Source of the DNA: an uncultured Porphyromonas sp.
GTDB taxonomy: Bacteria; Bacteroidota; Bacteroidia; Bacteroidales; Porphyromonadaceae
Reading direction: 5' to 3'
Assembly: GCF_915070105.1 (NCBI RefSeq)
Contig: NZ_CAJZFJ010000039.1
Coordinates: 1 to 21,630, forward strand
Length of the DNA stretch: 21,630 bases
Position 1 is the stretch's first letter, and every line of letters begins with the position of its first letter. A model generated the notes under the pieces. It did no database searches. It was not told where the DNA came from and saw only the letters and a list, made by a program, of their open reading frames with translations. The translations under genes and the position numbers were made by a program. Shown in pieces: positions 15,267 through 21,630 of the stretch.

Positions 15267-16027
15267 GCGAACTTAGAGAAACAATGGGCGAGGAGGTAAT
15301 TGTAGCCCGAGATCTGCGCAAGAGCTTTGGCGACTTCCACGCTGTCGATGGGATTAGCTTTGAGGTTAAGAGGGCTGAGATCTTTGGCTTCCTCGGGGCG
15401 AATGGTGCAGGCAAGACAACGGCTATGCGCATGCTCACGGGGCTTAGCAAGCCGACCTCTGGCGAAGGGCGTGTGGCAGGCTACGACATCACCCGTGAAG
15501 CCGAGCAAGTGAAGAAGCACATCGGCTATATGAGCCAGCGCTTCTCCCTCTATGAGGATCTGCGTGTGTGGGAGAACCTTCGCCTCTATGGGGGTATCTA
15601 CGGTATGTCTCAGCGACTCATACGTGAGCGGACAGAGCAGCTCCTCACGAGTCTTAGCTTCGAGGCTAGACGAGACACCCTCGTACGAGACCTACCTCTA
15701 GGCTGGAGGCAGAAGCTCGCCTTCTCCGTAGCAGTCTTTCATGAGCCCGAGGTCGTCTTCCTCGATGAACCTACGGGCGGTGTCGATCCCGTGACCCGAA
15801 GGCAGTTTTGGGAGCTCATCTACGCTGCTAGTCAGAGAGGGATCACGGTCTTCGTCACCACGCACTATATGGATGAGGCAGAGTACTGCGATCGGGTATC
15901 TATCATGGTCGATGGGCGTATTGATGCCCTAGATAGCCCAAGCGCACTCAGAGAGACCTATGGAGTCAGCTCTATGGAAGAGGTATTCCAGCGCTTAGCC
16001 CGTGGAGCTACTCGCTCAGACAGCTAA
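15263..16027 (+). CDS. ABC transporter ATPase 2 (second half of a YbhF-like pair)
   Basis: A 254-residue ATPase. Walker A GANGAGKT (45-52), Q-loop Gln92, Walker B VVFLDE (164-169) and switch His201 (VTTHYMDEA) are canonical. The signature is degenerate: LPLGWRQ (144-150) replaces LSGGxxQ. The defects are complementary to those of ATPase 1, which predicts an obligate heterodimer with one competent ATP site. The start at 15263 overlaps the preceding stop codon (ATGA). An alternative Met at codon 8 is possible but less likely given the coupling. The first permease gene follows after 32 bases. Confidence 0.92.
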   Translation: MSELRETMGEEVIVARDLRKSFGDFHAVDGISFEVKRAEIFGFLGANGAGKTTAMRMLTGLSKPTSGEGRVAGYDITREAEQVKKHIGYMSQRFSLYEDLRVWENLRLYGGIYGMSQRLIRERTEQLLTSLSFEARRDTLVRDLPLGWRQKLAFSVAVFHEPEVVFLDEPTGGVDPVTRRQFWELIYAASQRGITVFVTTHYMDEAEYCDRVSIMVDGRIDALDSPSALRETYGVSSMEEVFQRLARGATRSDS

Positions 16028-16059
16028 GAGCCCTACCCAGACCCTAATCAGACAAGACA

Positions 16060-17163
16060 ATGAAGCAGTTCCTAGCCTTCGTCCTCAAGGAGTTCAAGCA
16101 CATCGCCCGAGACCGCTGGACGCTCCTCATCCTGCTGGGGATCCCCATAGCGCAGATCTTGCTCTTTGGGTTCGCCATCACCACCGAGGTGCGTAGTACG
16201 CCCGTCGCCGTCTATCGCCCCTCGGGGCAGACCGAGCGAGAGATCATAGCCCAGCTAGATGCCAGCCCCTACTTCGTCGTGACTCATGAGGTAGGGAGTC
16301 CGAGCGAAGTGGATAGCCTCTTCCGTGGCGGAGCGATACGGCTCGCCATTGCCTTCTCCCCTGAGTTTGATAGTGACCTACATCAGACGGGAGAAGCTAA
16401 GATCCAGCTCATCGCTGACGGCTCAGACCCTAACCAAGCACGTACCATCATCGGCTATGCCACTGCCGTCCTCTCCTCCTACCAAGAGCGTCTACTCAAG
16501 GAGCACCGAGCACCCGTACTCATCCAAGCTGAGACCCGTATGCTCTACAATCCTCAGGCGAAGAGTGCCTACCACTTCGTCCCGGGGGTGATGGGTATCA
16601 TCCTCACGCTCATCTGTGCGATGATGACGGCTATCGCTATTGTACGAGAGCGAGAGATGGGCACCATGGAGGTCTTGCTGGCCTCTCCTATACGCCCCCT
16701 CTACATCATCCTAGCCAAGGCTGTACCCTACTTCGCCCTCTCGTTGGTGGATCTCATCAGCATCTTGCTCCTCTCAGCCTTCGTCCTCGACGTACCTATC
16801 GAGGGGAGTCTCTTCCTACTCTTCGGGGTATCGATGCTCTATATCCTCCTTGCCCTATCCCTAGGGCTCATGATCTCCACCCTCGTAGAGAGTCAGGTCG
16901 CTGCCATGCTCTCCTCGGGGATGGCGCTGATGGCTCCGACGATGATCTTCTCGGGGCTGATGTTCCCTATCGAGAGCATGCCCGTCGTCCTACAGTGGGT
17001 ATCGACACTCATGCCTGCACGCTGGTACATCGCTGCTATGCGCAAGATCATGATCCAAGGGGCAGGCCTCGTGCATGTCGAGACGGAGATCCTTGCCCTC
17101 ACACTGATGGCGAGTGTCCTCATCCTCGTGAGCCTATACAAGTTTAAGACCCGACTAGAATAA
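16060..17163 (+). CDS. ABC-2 type permease 1 (YbhS-like)
   Basis: A 367-residue inner-membrane protein of the ABC2_membrane_3 type. The cytoplasmic start MKQFLAFVLKEFKHIARDRW leads into TM1 (about 20-40). A large extracytoplasmic domain follows (about 45-170, with VAVYRPSGQ and ADGSDPNQA), then a cluster of five helices from about 173 to 365 including the conserved EREMGTMEVLLASPI loop. It pairs with the next gene to form the membrane channel of the exporter. Six bases separate the two permease genes. Confidence 0.92.
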   Translation: MKQFLAFVLKEFKHIARDRWTLLILLGIPIAQILLFGFAITTEVRSTPVAVYRPSGQTEREIIAQLDASPYFVVTHEVGSPSEVDSLFRGGAIRLAIAFSPEFDSDLHQTGEAKIQLIADGSDPNQARTIIGYATAVLSSYQERLLKEHRAPVLIQAETRMLYNPQAKSAYHFVPGVMGIILTLICAMMTAIAIVREREMGTMEVLLASPIRPLYIILAKAVPYFALSLVDLISILLLSAFVLDVPIEGSLFLLFGVSMLYILLALSLGLMISTLVESQVAAMLSSGMALMAPTMIFSGLMFPIESMPVVLQWVSTLMPARWYIAAMRKIMIQGAGLVHVETEILALTLMASVLILVSLYKFKTRLE

Positions 17164-17169
17164 AGCACC

Positions 17170-18291
17170 ATGCTACGCTATCTATTGGAGAAGGAGTTCA
17201 AGCAGATCCTGCGTCATCGCTTCCTCCCACGTGTCATCCTCTTCATGCCCTTCATGATGCTCGGAGTCTTGCCCTTCGCTGCCAACCAAGAGGTCAAGGA
17301 GGTGCGTGTGGCCGTCCTAGACAACGACCACAGCACGACCAGCCGAAGGCTCATCGAGAAGATCAAAGGCTCGGGCTACTTCCAGCTCGTCGCCCTACCG
17401 AAGGGCTACCAAGAGGCACTACAGGGGGTGGAGGCAGGGGAGACCGACATCATACTAGAGCTCCCACGTGACCTGGAGAAAGCAATCGTACAAGGTGAGG
17501 GGAGCCAAGTCCTATTGGCAACCAATGCCGTCAATGGCACCCGTGGTATCCTTGGCTCTACCTATCTCTCCAGCGTGCTGCATGACTATGCCTCCGAGCT
17601 GAGGCAGGCAGGTGTAGGAAGCGCAGAGCGAGGTAGCTATACTGCCCTCCCGACCTTCACCCTGCAGAGCCAATACCAGTTCAATCCCCATCTGGACTAT
17701 AAAGCCTTTATGGTGCCGGGCTTGATGGTGATGCTTCTGACGATGCTCACAGGCTTCCTCCCCGCCCTAAATATCGTCGGGGAAAAGGAGACGGGGACGA
17801 TCGAGCAGATGAATGTTAGTCCCGTTCGTCCCTGGACGCTTATCCTCAGCAAGCTCATCCCCTACTGGACACTCGGGCTCTTCGTCCTCATGCTGGCTAT
17901 GGGCTTAGCAGCAACACTCTTCGGACTTACCCCAGCTGGAGGGATCGCCAATATACTCGCCTTCACTCTGCTCTACCTGCTGGTGATGTCGGGGCTGGGG
18001 ATCTGTGTGTCGAATATTGCAGGGACGATGCAGCAGGCGATGTTCGTCATGTACTTCTTCATGATGCTCTTCTTCCTAATGAGTGGGCTCTTCACCCCCA
18101 TCACGAGTATGCCCCAGTGGGCACAGATGCTGACCTACCTCAATCCCCTACGCTACTTCGTCCAAGCGATGCGAAGTATTTACCTCAAGGGTAGTGGGCT
18201 CATGGATCTACTCCCACAGCTCGGCGCACTCGCCGTCTATGCCCTAGCCTCCTGCTCCCTAGCCCTCCTCTCCTACCGCAAGAGGAGCTAA
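17170..18291 (+). CDS. ABC-2 type permease 2 (YbhR-like)
   Basis: A 373-residue permease, homologous in layout to the previous gene. N-terminal coupling helix (LLEKEFKQILRHR), TM1 (about 21-38), an extracytoplasmic domain (VRVAVLDNDHSTTSRR...), then five helices with the EKETGTIEQMNVSPV loop and a final FVQAMRSIYLKG segment. It is the last gene of the operon. The substrate is not predictable from sequence. By analogy with YbhFSR the complex may export drugs or cations, which is an inference. Confidence 0.92.
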   Translation: MLRYLLEKEFKQILRHRFLPRVILFMPFMMLGVLPFAANQEVKEVRVAVLDNDHSTTSRRLIEKIKGSGYFQLVALPKGYQEALQGVEAGETDIILELPRDLEKAIVQGEGSQVLLATNAVNGTRGILGSTYLSSVLHDYASELRQAGVGSAERGSYTALPTFTLQSQYQFNPHLDYKAFMVPGLMVMLLTMLTGFLPALNIVGEKETGTIEQMNVSPVRPWTLILSKLIPYWTLGLFVLMLAMGLAATLFGLTPAGGIANILAFTLLYLLVMSGLGICVSNIAGTMQQAMFVMYFFMMLFFLMSGLFTPITSMPQWAQMLTYLNPLRYFVQAMRSIYLKGSGLMDLLPQLGALAVYALASCSLALLSYRKRS

Positions 18292-18312
18292 GCGGGACGG
18301 GAAGGATTCTCT

Positions 18313-18657
18313 TTAGTGGTGTTTCCCCTCAGAGAAAATTCCCCTTAAAACAATCAAGGGTAGACCTAGAACGTTTGCCGTTGTGGTTGCAAGCAAGGTT
18401 ATCAGAACTTCCTTCTCTAAGTCGAATGTGCTACAAAATCCTTTGATTACCAAAATAAGGAGTATGATTAACATCCAACTAGATGTCACTCCTATAACCC
18501 ACCAAGCAAGACGGTCTCTCCATTTGGTATCTTGCTTATAGCGGTCATTCTCTAGCGGTTTACGATCGGGATCGGGGGTACCCCCTTGAGCCCCTCCTTG
18601 GATAGCATCTTCGTTAAGGCTATCCCCCCAAGTGCTCTCTTTACTTGTTTGTTGCAT
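18313..18657 (-). CDS. Small two-helix membrane protein, candidate toxin of a Panacea pair
   Basis: A 114-residue protein: a hydrophilic N-terminal half (about 1-48, Gly/Asp/Glu/Lys-rich, no signal peptide), then TM1 (about 51-72, LAWWVIGVTSSWMLI...) and TM2 (about 84-106, VLITLLATTTANVLGLP...), ending in GKHH. It starts 17 bases inside the end of the DUF4065 gene, in another frame, so the two are translationally coupled. Panacea antitoxins are known to be paired with varied toxins, some of them small membrane-acting proteins. On that basis this is the predicted toxin. It could instead be an accessory phage- or ICE-type membrane protein. The region is AT-richer than its neighbours, suggesting acquisition. 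Confidence 0.75.
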   Translation of the reverse strand: MQQTSKESTWGDSLNEDAIQGGAQGGTPDPDRKPLENDRYKQDTKWRDRLAWWVIGVTSSWMLIILLILVIKGFCSTFDLEKEVLITLLATTTANVLGLPLIVLRGIFSEGKHH

Positions 18658-19123
18658 CTGAGGGTTTTAGGACTGATTTCACAAAGTATGGCACTATATA
18701 TTCATCCGGGATTACAGTGTTCCATGTTCTCCCATCCCTTTCTACTACTTTCCACCATGGAGATCCTTCTCTATGAGACCACTCACTAAGTGATGTTGCA
18801 GAATAACCTCCAAACGTTTTTAATACGGCCTCGAACAACGACTTTACATCATCGTCAAGCTCTTCACTATATGTACCGCCAGCTATTTTTGTAAAATCCT
18901 CATCCATCAGAGCTTCTCTAATTAGAGGAAATACAGGCCCATAGGGCCATGCATGAGGTCTTCCTTTCAAGAGTTTTTTCCCCTCGCGAGCAAGCATAGC
19001 CCCATAAGCAATGTACAAAAGCTTCTGTACCTTGGTCATATTCATCTCAATCGACATTTTCCCCGCCATCTCTATAAGAGCTTTGGCAAGTATAATGTCT
19101 GATTCTCTGCTTGGATATACCAT
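18641..19123 (-). CDS. DUF4065 / Panacea-domain (SocA-like) antitoxin
   Basis: A 160-residue protein with the hallmarks of the Panacea/SocA-like domain: MTKVQKLLYIAYGAML (29-44), a HAWPYGPVFPLIREAL block (58-72), and the C-terminal HREGSPWW (117-124). These proteins act as antitoxins, or as adaptors for proteolysis in the case of SocA. An in-frame GTG lies one codon upstream (19126), but the ATG at 19123 is the simpler start. It is the first gene of a two-gene unit and overlaps the membrane-protein gene by 17 bases. A TAnnTTTG box within a perfect dyad lies 34-41 bases upstream, as expected for an autoregulated toxin-antitoxin operon. The partner is not one I can name. Confidence 0.85.
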   Translation of the reverse strand: MVYPSRESDIILAKALIEMAGKMSIEMNMTKVQKLLYIAYGAMLAREGKKLLKGRPHAWPYGPVFPLIREALMDEDFTKIAGGTYSEELDDDVKSLFEAVLKTFGGYSATSLSEWSHREGSPWWKVVERDGRTWNTVIPDEYIVPYFVKSVLKPSDATNK

Positions 19124-19150
19124 CACCTTTACTTTGAAATAGGCCTCTAG

Positions 19151-19168
19151 TTACTACAAAGCTAGTAA
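19151..19168 (-). promoter_or_regulatory. Promoter and candidate operator of the Panacea pair
   Basis: TTACTA-N6-TAGTAA is a perfect dyad. On the minus strand TAGCTTTG (19164-19157), a perfect TAnnTTTG box, sits in its middle. The leader to the ATG at 19123 would be about 27 nt. No exact TTG is found at -33 (TTA is). The overlap of dyad and promoter suggests autorepression. Confidence 0.55.
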
Positions 19169-19210
19169 ATTCAGACTAAATGCCCTAAATAACGCCCGTA
19201 TTTTTCACGA

Positions 19211-19244
19211 CATAGCCCTCGGAGACTGCTCTCCGAGGGCTATG
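19211..19244 (-). terminator. Hairpin terminator after htrA
   Basis: CATAGCCCTCGGAGA and TCTCCGAGGGCTATG form a perfect 15-bp stem with a 4-base loop, 21 bases past the htrA stop. The minus strand downstream is not U-rich (TCGTGAAAAATACG), so termination rests on the stem. Confidence 0.7.
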
Positions 19245-19264
19245 CTCTATTATGGTTCGTAGGT

Positions 19265-20797
19265 CTAGAGCTCTACCGTGTAGGTGACGACATCACCCGA
19301 CTGAGGATAGAAGCCTCGTAGGATCAGGATCGAGCCCGAGCGACGGCCTGTCGTCTTGCCCTTGACGGGGGAGATGGACTTGTTGAGGTCAGCGACACTA
19401 CGTAGGGGATTGTCGTTAGCCGTGAGGAGGATGAAGCCCTCGCGTATCCCTGCATTCTTCAGTGCTCCTGAGCGAAGAGACTCGACGACGAGGCCATAGG
19501 ATAGCCCATAGGAACGGCGAGCACCAGCCTCTAGGGGGCGAAGCGTAGCCCCGAGTCGTGCATCCACCGAAGAGGACTGCTGCTTGAGGATGGAGGAGCC
19601 TCCCTCCATGTTGCGAAGCGTTACCTTGAAGGTCTTCTCAGCCCCCTTGCGGTTCACCTGCACATCGATCTTATCCCCGGGACGGAAGCGAGAGAGCTGC
19701 TCCTGCAGCTGCCCAAAGCTCGAGACCTTGTGCCCAGCGATCGCCGTGATCACATCCCCCTTCTCAATACCAGCAGCGAGGGCAGCACTGATCTCTGCAA
19801 AGTCAGCGACGTAGAAGCCTTCATTGACCTTGAGCCCTTCCTTCTGCACCAATTCTGAGGTTACTTCGCTCCCTACGACACCGAGGACACCACGCTGTAC
19901 GGTACCATACTTCTTGATGTCGGAGACGACCTTGGCAGCGATATTGATGGGCACGGCGAACGAGTAGCCGGCATAGTTGCCCGTCTGCGAATAGATCATC
20001 GTGTTGATCCCGACGAGCTCCCCAGCAGCATTGACCAGAGCACCGCCACTATTACCGGGATTGACCGCTGCATCGGTCTGGATGAAGGCACTTACCTCCA
20101 GCTGGTCACCAGCAGAAGCCGTAGAGCGGGACTTCGCACTCACGATCCCTGCCGTGACGGTGCTGGTGAGGTTAAAGGGGTTACCCACGGCCAGCACCCA
20201 CTCCCCGAGGCGAAGGTTATCCGAGTTGCCGAAGGGGATCGTAGGGAAGTCCTTCCCCTCGATCTTCAGTAGGGCAATATCAGAGCCTGCGTCGGCACCA
20301 ACAAGCTTGGCCGTGAAGGTGCGGTTATCATTCAGTGTGACCTTGATCTCATCCCCTCCATCTACCACGTGGTTATTCGTCATGATGTAGCCATCGTTGC
20401 TGATGATCACACCTGAGCCATAGCCCACGACGGGCTGACTGCGACGGCTATTATTGCGAGGGTCTCCACCGAAGAAGAACTCAAAGGGATCCATCATCTG
20501 CTGTTGCTCCACACGCTGCTCCTTCTGCACCTTGATATGCACTACCGCCTTGACCGAAGCCTCAGCAGCAGGAGTCAGATCTGGAGCTGATCCTAGTGGA
20601 CGCTGTCCCAGCGAGAGGGCTGCATTCTGAAAGCCATATTCCTCCGCAGAGATTGTAGCCTCCGTACCCGTTATCTCCGAGGAAGCCCTCCCCGAGGGCT
20701 TACCATTCGCTATCACATGCACCGTCGTAGCGGATGCCACGACACTCACAGCTACTAGTCCTAGTGTAGCTGCGACATTCTTCCATACTTTGCTCAT
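19265..20797 (-). CDS. htrA: DegP/HtrA-family periplasmic serine protease
   Basis: A 510-residue envelope protease/chaperone that degrades misfolded exported proteins. An N-terminal hydrophobic segment (about 7-28) acts as signal peptide or anchor. The trypsin-like domain (about 75-290) has the full triad: His143 (TNNHVVDG), Asp173 (GSDIALLKIEG) and Ser250 (NPGNSGGAL). A Gln/Met-rich LA-type loop with FEFFFGG lies near 98-111. Two PDZ domains follow (about 305-390 and 410-505), with a degenerate second one ending in VVTYTVEL. The gene appears monocistronic. No TAnnTTTG box with good spacing was found just upstream, so an alternative stress sigma factor is possible. Confidence 0.93.
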   Translation of the reverse strand: MSKVWKNVAATLGLVAVSVVASATTVHVIANGKPSGRASSEITGTEATISAEEYGFQNAALSLGQRPLGSAPDLTPAAEASVKAVVHIKVQKEQRVEQQQMMDPFEFFFGGDPRNNSRRSQPVVGYGSGVIISNDGYIMTNNHVVDGGDEIKVTLNDNRTFTAKLVGADAGSDIALLKIEGKDFPTIPFGNSDNLRLGEWVLAVGNPFNLTSTVTAGIVSAKSRSTASAGDQLEVSAFIQTDAAVNPGNSGGALVNAAGELVGINTMIYSQTGNYAGYSFAVPINIAAKVVSDIKKYGTVQRGVLGVVGSEVTSELVQKEGLKVNEGFYVADFAEISAALAAGIEKGDVITAIAGHKVSSFGQLQEQLSRFRPGDKIDVQVNRKGAEKTFKVTLRNMEGGSSILKQQSSSVDARLGATLRPLEAGARRSYGLSYGLVVESLRSGALKNAGIREGFILLTANDNPLRSVADLNKSISPVKGKTTGRRSGSILILRGFYPQSGDVVTYTVEL

Positions 20798-21243
20798 TAC
20801 AATACGAGATTATATGTCCTGTTTATCATCTTGCTGAGAGGGGTAAGGTCTAGCCTCACGAGCAGTCACGCCAGTATAACGTACCTCACAGCACCTAGTG
20901 TATATAGTTTTACTACACTTATACTCTATAGGAGACAAAGAATGTGCCAAAGTTTAATAGTTTGTCACACCATCCTCTCCTTTCCCCTCCTTATGACACA
21001 AATGCATAACTCTAGGGGAAAGGTCTACAGAGTAGCGATACAGCCTCCTCTAGTCCCTATAGGAGCAGTTCCTCCTGCGAAGAGCTACGATAGGACGAGA
21101 AAGGCCTACAGAGAGCAAAGGATAGGGATACAGTGTAGGTGAGGTATACAAGGTAGTAGTCTCATAGCAAGAGAGCGGAGCACCCGAAGAGCTAAGTCAG
21201 GCTAGAGATGCCATAACGGCATAGAAGACATTGGGGGAGGTAT
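20798..21243. other. Gene-free region between htrA and the rRNA/tRNA cluster
   Basis: About 445 bases with no supported gene. The one open frame (20831-21142, +) has the composition of non-coding DNA and no start context. A near direct repeat, AAAGG[TC]CTACAGAG, occurs near 21020 and 21100. A short stem, ATGCC-N5-GGCAT, lies near 21208-21222. No 5S or 23S rRNA sequence was recognised on the minus strand. Confidence 0.5.
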
Positions 21244-21280
21244 AAAAAAATCAGCGAGCAAGGAAGACCCTGCTCGCTGA
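21244..21280 (-). terminator. Intrinsic terminator directly after tRNA-Ala
   Basis: Read on the minus strand: TCAGCGAGCA, a 10-base loop, TGCTCGCTGA, then seven T. The stem is perfect. It lies about 44 bases beyond the end of tRNA-Ala, where a 23S rRNA would normally be approaching. It terminates the 16S-tRNA-Ile-tRNA-Ala transcript. Confidence 0.85.
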
Positions 21281-21323
21281 TATCGTATTAGTAATTTACT
21301 GACCCCGAGAGGTCAATAGGAAG

Positions 21324-21397
21324 TGGAGAATAACGGATTCGAACCGTTGACCCCCTGCGTGCAAAGCAGGTGCTCTAGCCAGCTGAGCTAATCCCCC
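21324..21397 (-). tRNA. tRNA-Ala (anticodon TGC)
   Basis: A complete 74-nt cloverleaf on the minus strand. Acceptor GGGGGAT pairs with ATTCTCC (two G-T pairs), with discriminator A. The D-arm is AGCTCAGCTGGCTAGAGC, the anticodon loop has TGC flanked by a CCTGC/GCAGG stem, and the T-arm is AACGG-TTCGAAT-CCGTT. CCA is not encoded (ACTT follows). It lies 17 bases after tRNA-Ile, as in rRNA spacers. Confidence 0.95.
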
Positions 21398-21414
21398 AAG
21401 ATAAGTCACTTAAG

Positions 21415-21488
21415 TAGTCCCAGGCAGATTTGAACTGCCGACCTCTACATTATCAGTGTAGCGCTCTAACCAACTGAGCTATAGGACT
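21415..21488 (-). tRNA. tRNA-Ile (anticodon GAT)
   Basis: A complete 74-nt cloverleaf on the minus strand. Acceptor AGTCCTA pairs with TGGGACT, discriminator A. The D-arm is AGCTCAGTTGGTTAGAGC, the anticodon loop is CTGATAA with GAT, and the T-arm is GGCAG-TTCAAAT-CTGCC. CCA is not encoded. The order Ile then Ala is that of the 16S-23S internal spacer. Confidence 0.95.
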
Positions 21489-21622
21489 GTCTTAGGACTA
21501 ATAATTAACGAGAATATTGATATGACAGCAGAAGCGAGTAGCATTCGCTCGCGGGATAAAGCCTAACTCATCGCATACGTACATACTACACTAACTATAC
21601 TAAAGCCCATTTTCAGAACTCC
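21489..21622 (-). other. 16S-23S internal transcribed spacer, 5' part
   Basis: This 134-base stretch lies between the presumed 16S 3' end and tRNA-Ile. It is non-coding. A short stem, GCGAGCGAATGCTACTCGC on the minus strand, lies near 21536-21554; it is likely a processing or structural element. Confidence 0.6.
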
Positions 21623-21630
21623 AGAAAGGA
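21623..21630 (-). rRNA. rrs: Last bases of a 16S rRNA gene, cut by the window edge
   Basis: The minus strand starts at the window edge with TCCTTTCT followed by GGAG. This matches the end of Bacteroidetes 16S rRNA (ACCTCCTTTCT), just upstream of a tRNA-Ile/tRNA-Ala spacer. Only about eight bases are present, so the call depends on the context rather than on the bases alone. Confidence 0.6.

Noticed and set aside
20831..21142. 103-residue open frame upstream of htrA
   Set aside because: Its residue composition is that of translated non-coding DNA, with no start context and no recognisable domain.
20798..21300. Possible 5S or 23S rRNA after tRNA-Ala
   Set aside because: No recognisable 5S or 23S segment was found by eye on the minus strand, and a terminator precedes this stretch.

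Overview
The window looks like chromosomal DNA of a Bacteroidetes species, most likely a Porphyromonas-type member of the Porphyromonadaceae. The reasons are: (i) -7 promoter boxes of the form TAnnTTTG instead of E. coli-type promoters; (ii) weak or absent Shine-Dalgarno sequences; (iii) an outer-membrane barrel protein with an N-terminal carboxypeptidase-regulatory-like domain; (iv) a lipoprotein version of OmpH/Skp; (v) small proteins of kinds common in that phylum. Most genes are GC-rich. The species cannot be fixed from the sequence alone.

Layout. 79-2334 (+) is a TonB-receptor-like outer-membrane barrel, converging on a C69 dipeptidase (2464-3912, -). 4061-7441 (-) is a tandem array of four paralogous small exported proteins of unknown function. 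Three of them have leaders of about 170 nt, and copies 2 and 4 belong to a segmental duplication with a constant 1829-bp offset. 7442-8205 has no gene but holds a five-unit palindromic repeat cluster and a plus-strand promoter box, followed by a 35-residue ORF (8206-8313). Then come an OmpH-like lipoprotein and a one-TM small protein (both -), divergent from an aminoacyl-histidine dipeptidase PepD (9656-11113, +).

11387-18291 (+) is a seven-gene efflux operon: TetR regulator, TolC-type outer-membrane channel, HlyD-type lipoprotein adaptor, two ABC ATPases and two ABC-2 permeases. It matches the E. coli CecR(YbiH)/YbhGFSR system in content, with its own TolC and with the two ATPase halves as separate genes. 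The two ATPases have complementary defects that predict a heterodimer with one good ATP site. Next, on the minus strand, is a compact AT-richer pair (18313-19123): a DUF4065/Panacea antitoxin-like protein overlapping a small two-helix membrane protein, with a dyad over its promoter. This is a candidate Panacea toxin-antitoxin system and the best candidate for a little-described system here. A DegP/HtrA protease (19265-20797, -) follows.

The right end carries tRNA-Ile(GAT) and tRNA-Ala(TGC) on the minus strand, preceded at the window edge by what looks like the last bases of a 16S rRNA. This is the usual 16S-23S spacer arrangement. However, where the 23S gene should begin there is instead a strong intrinsic terminator, then non-coding DNA and htrA. 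This is either a split or deleted rRNA operon or an assembly join.
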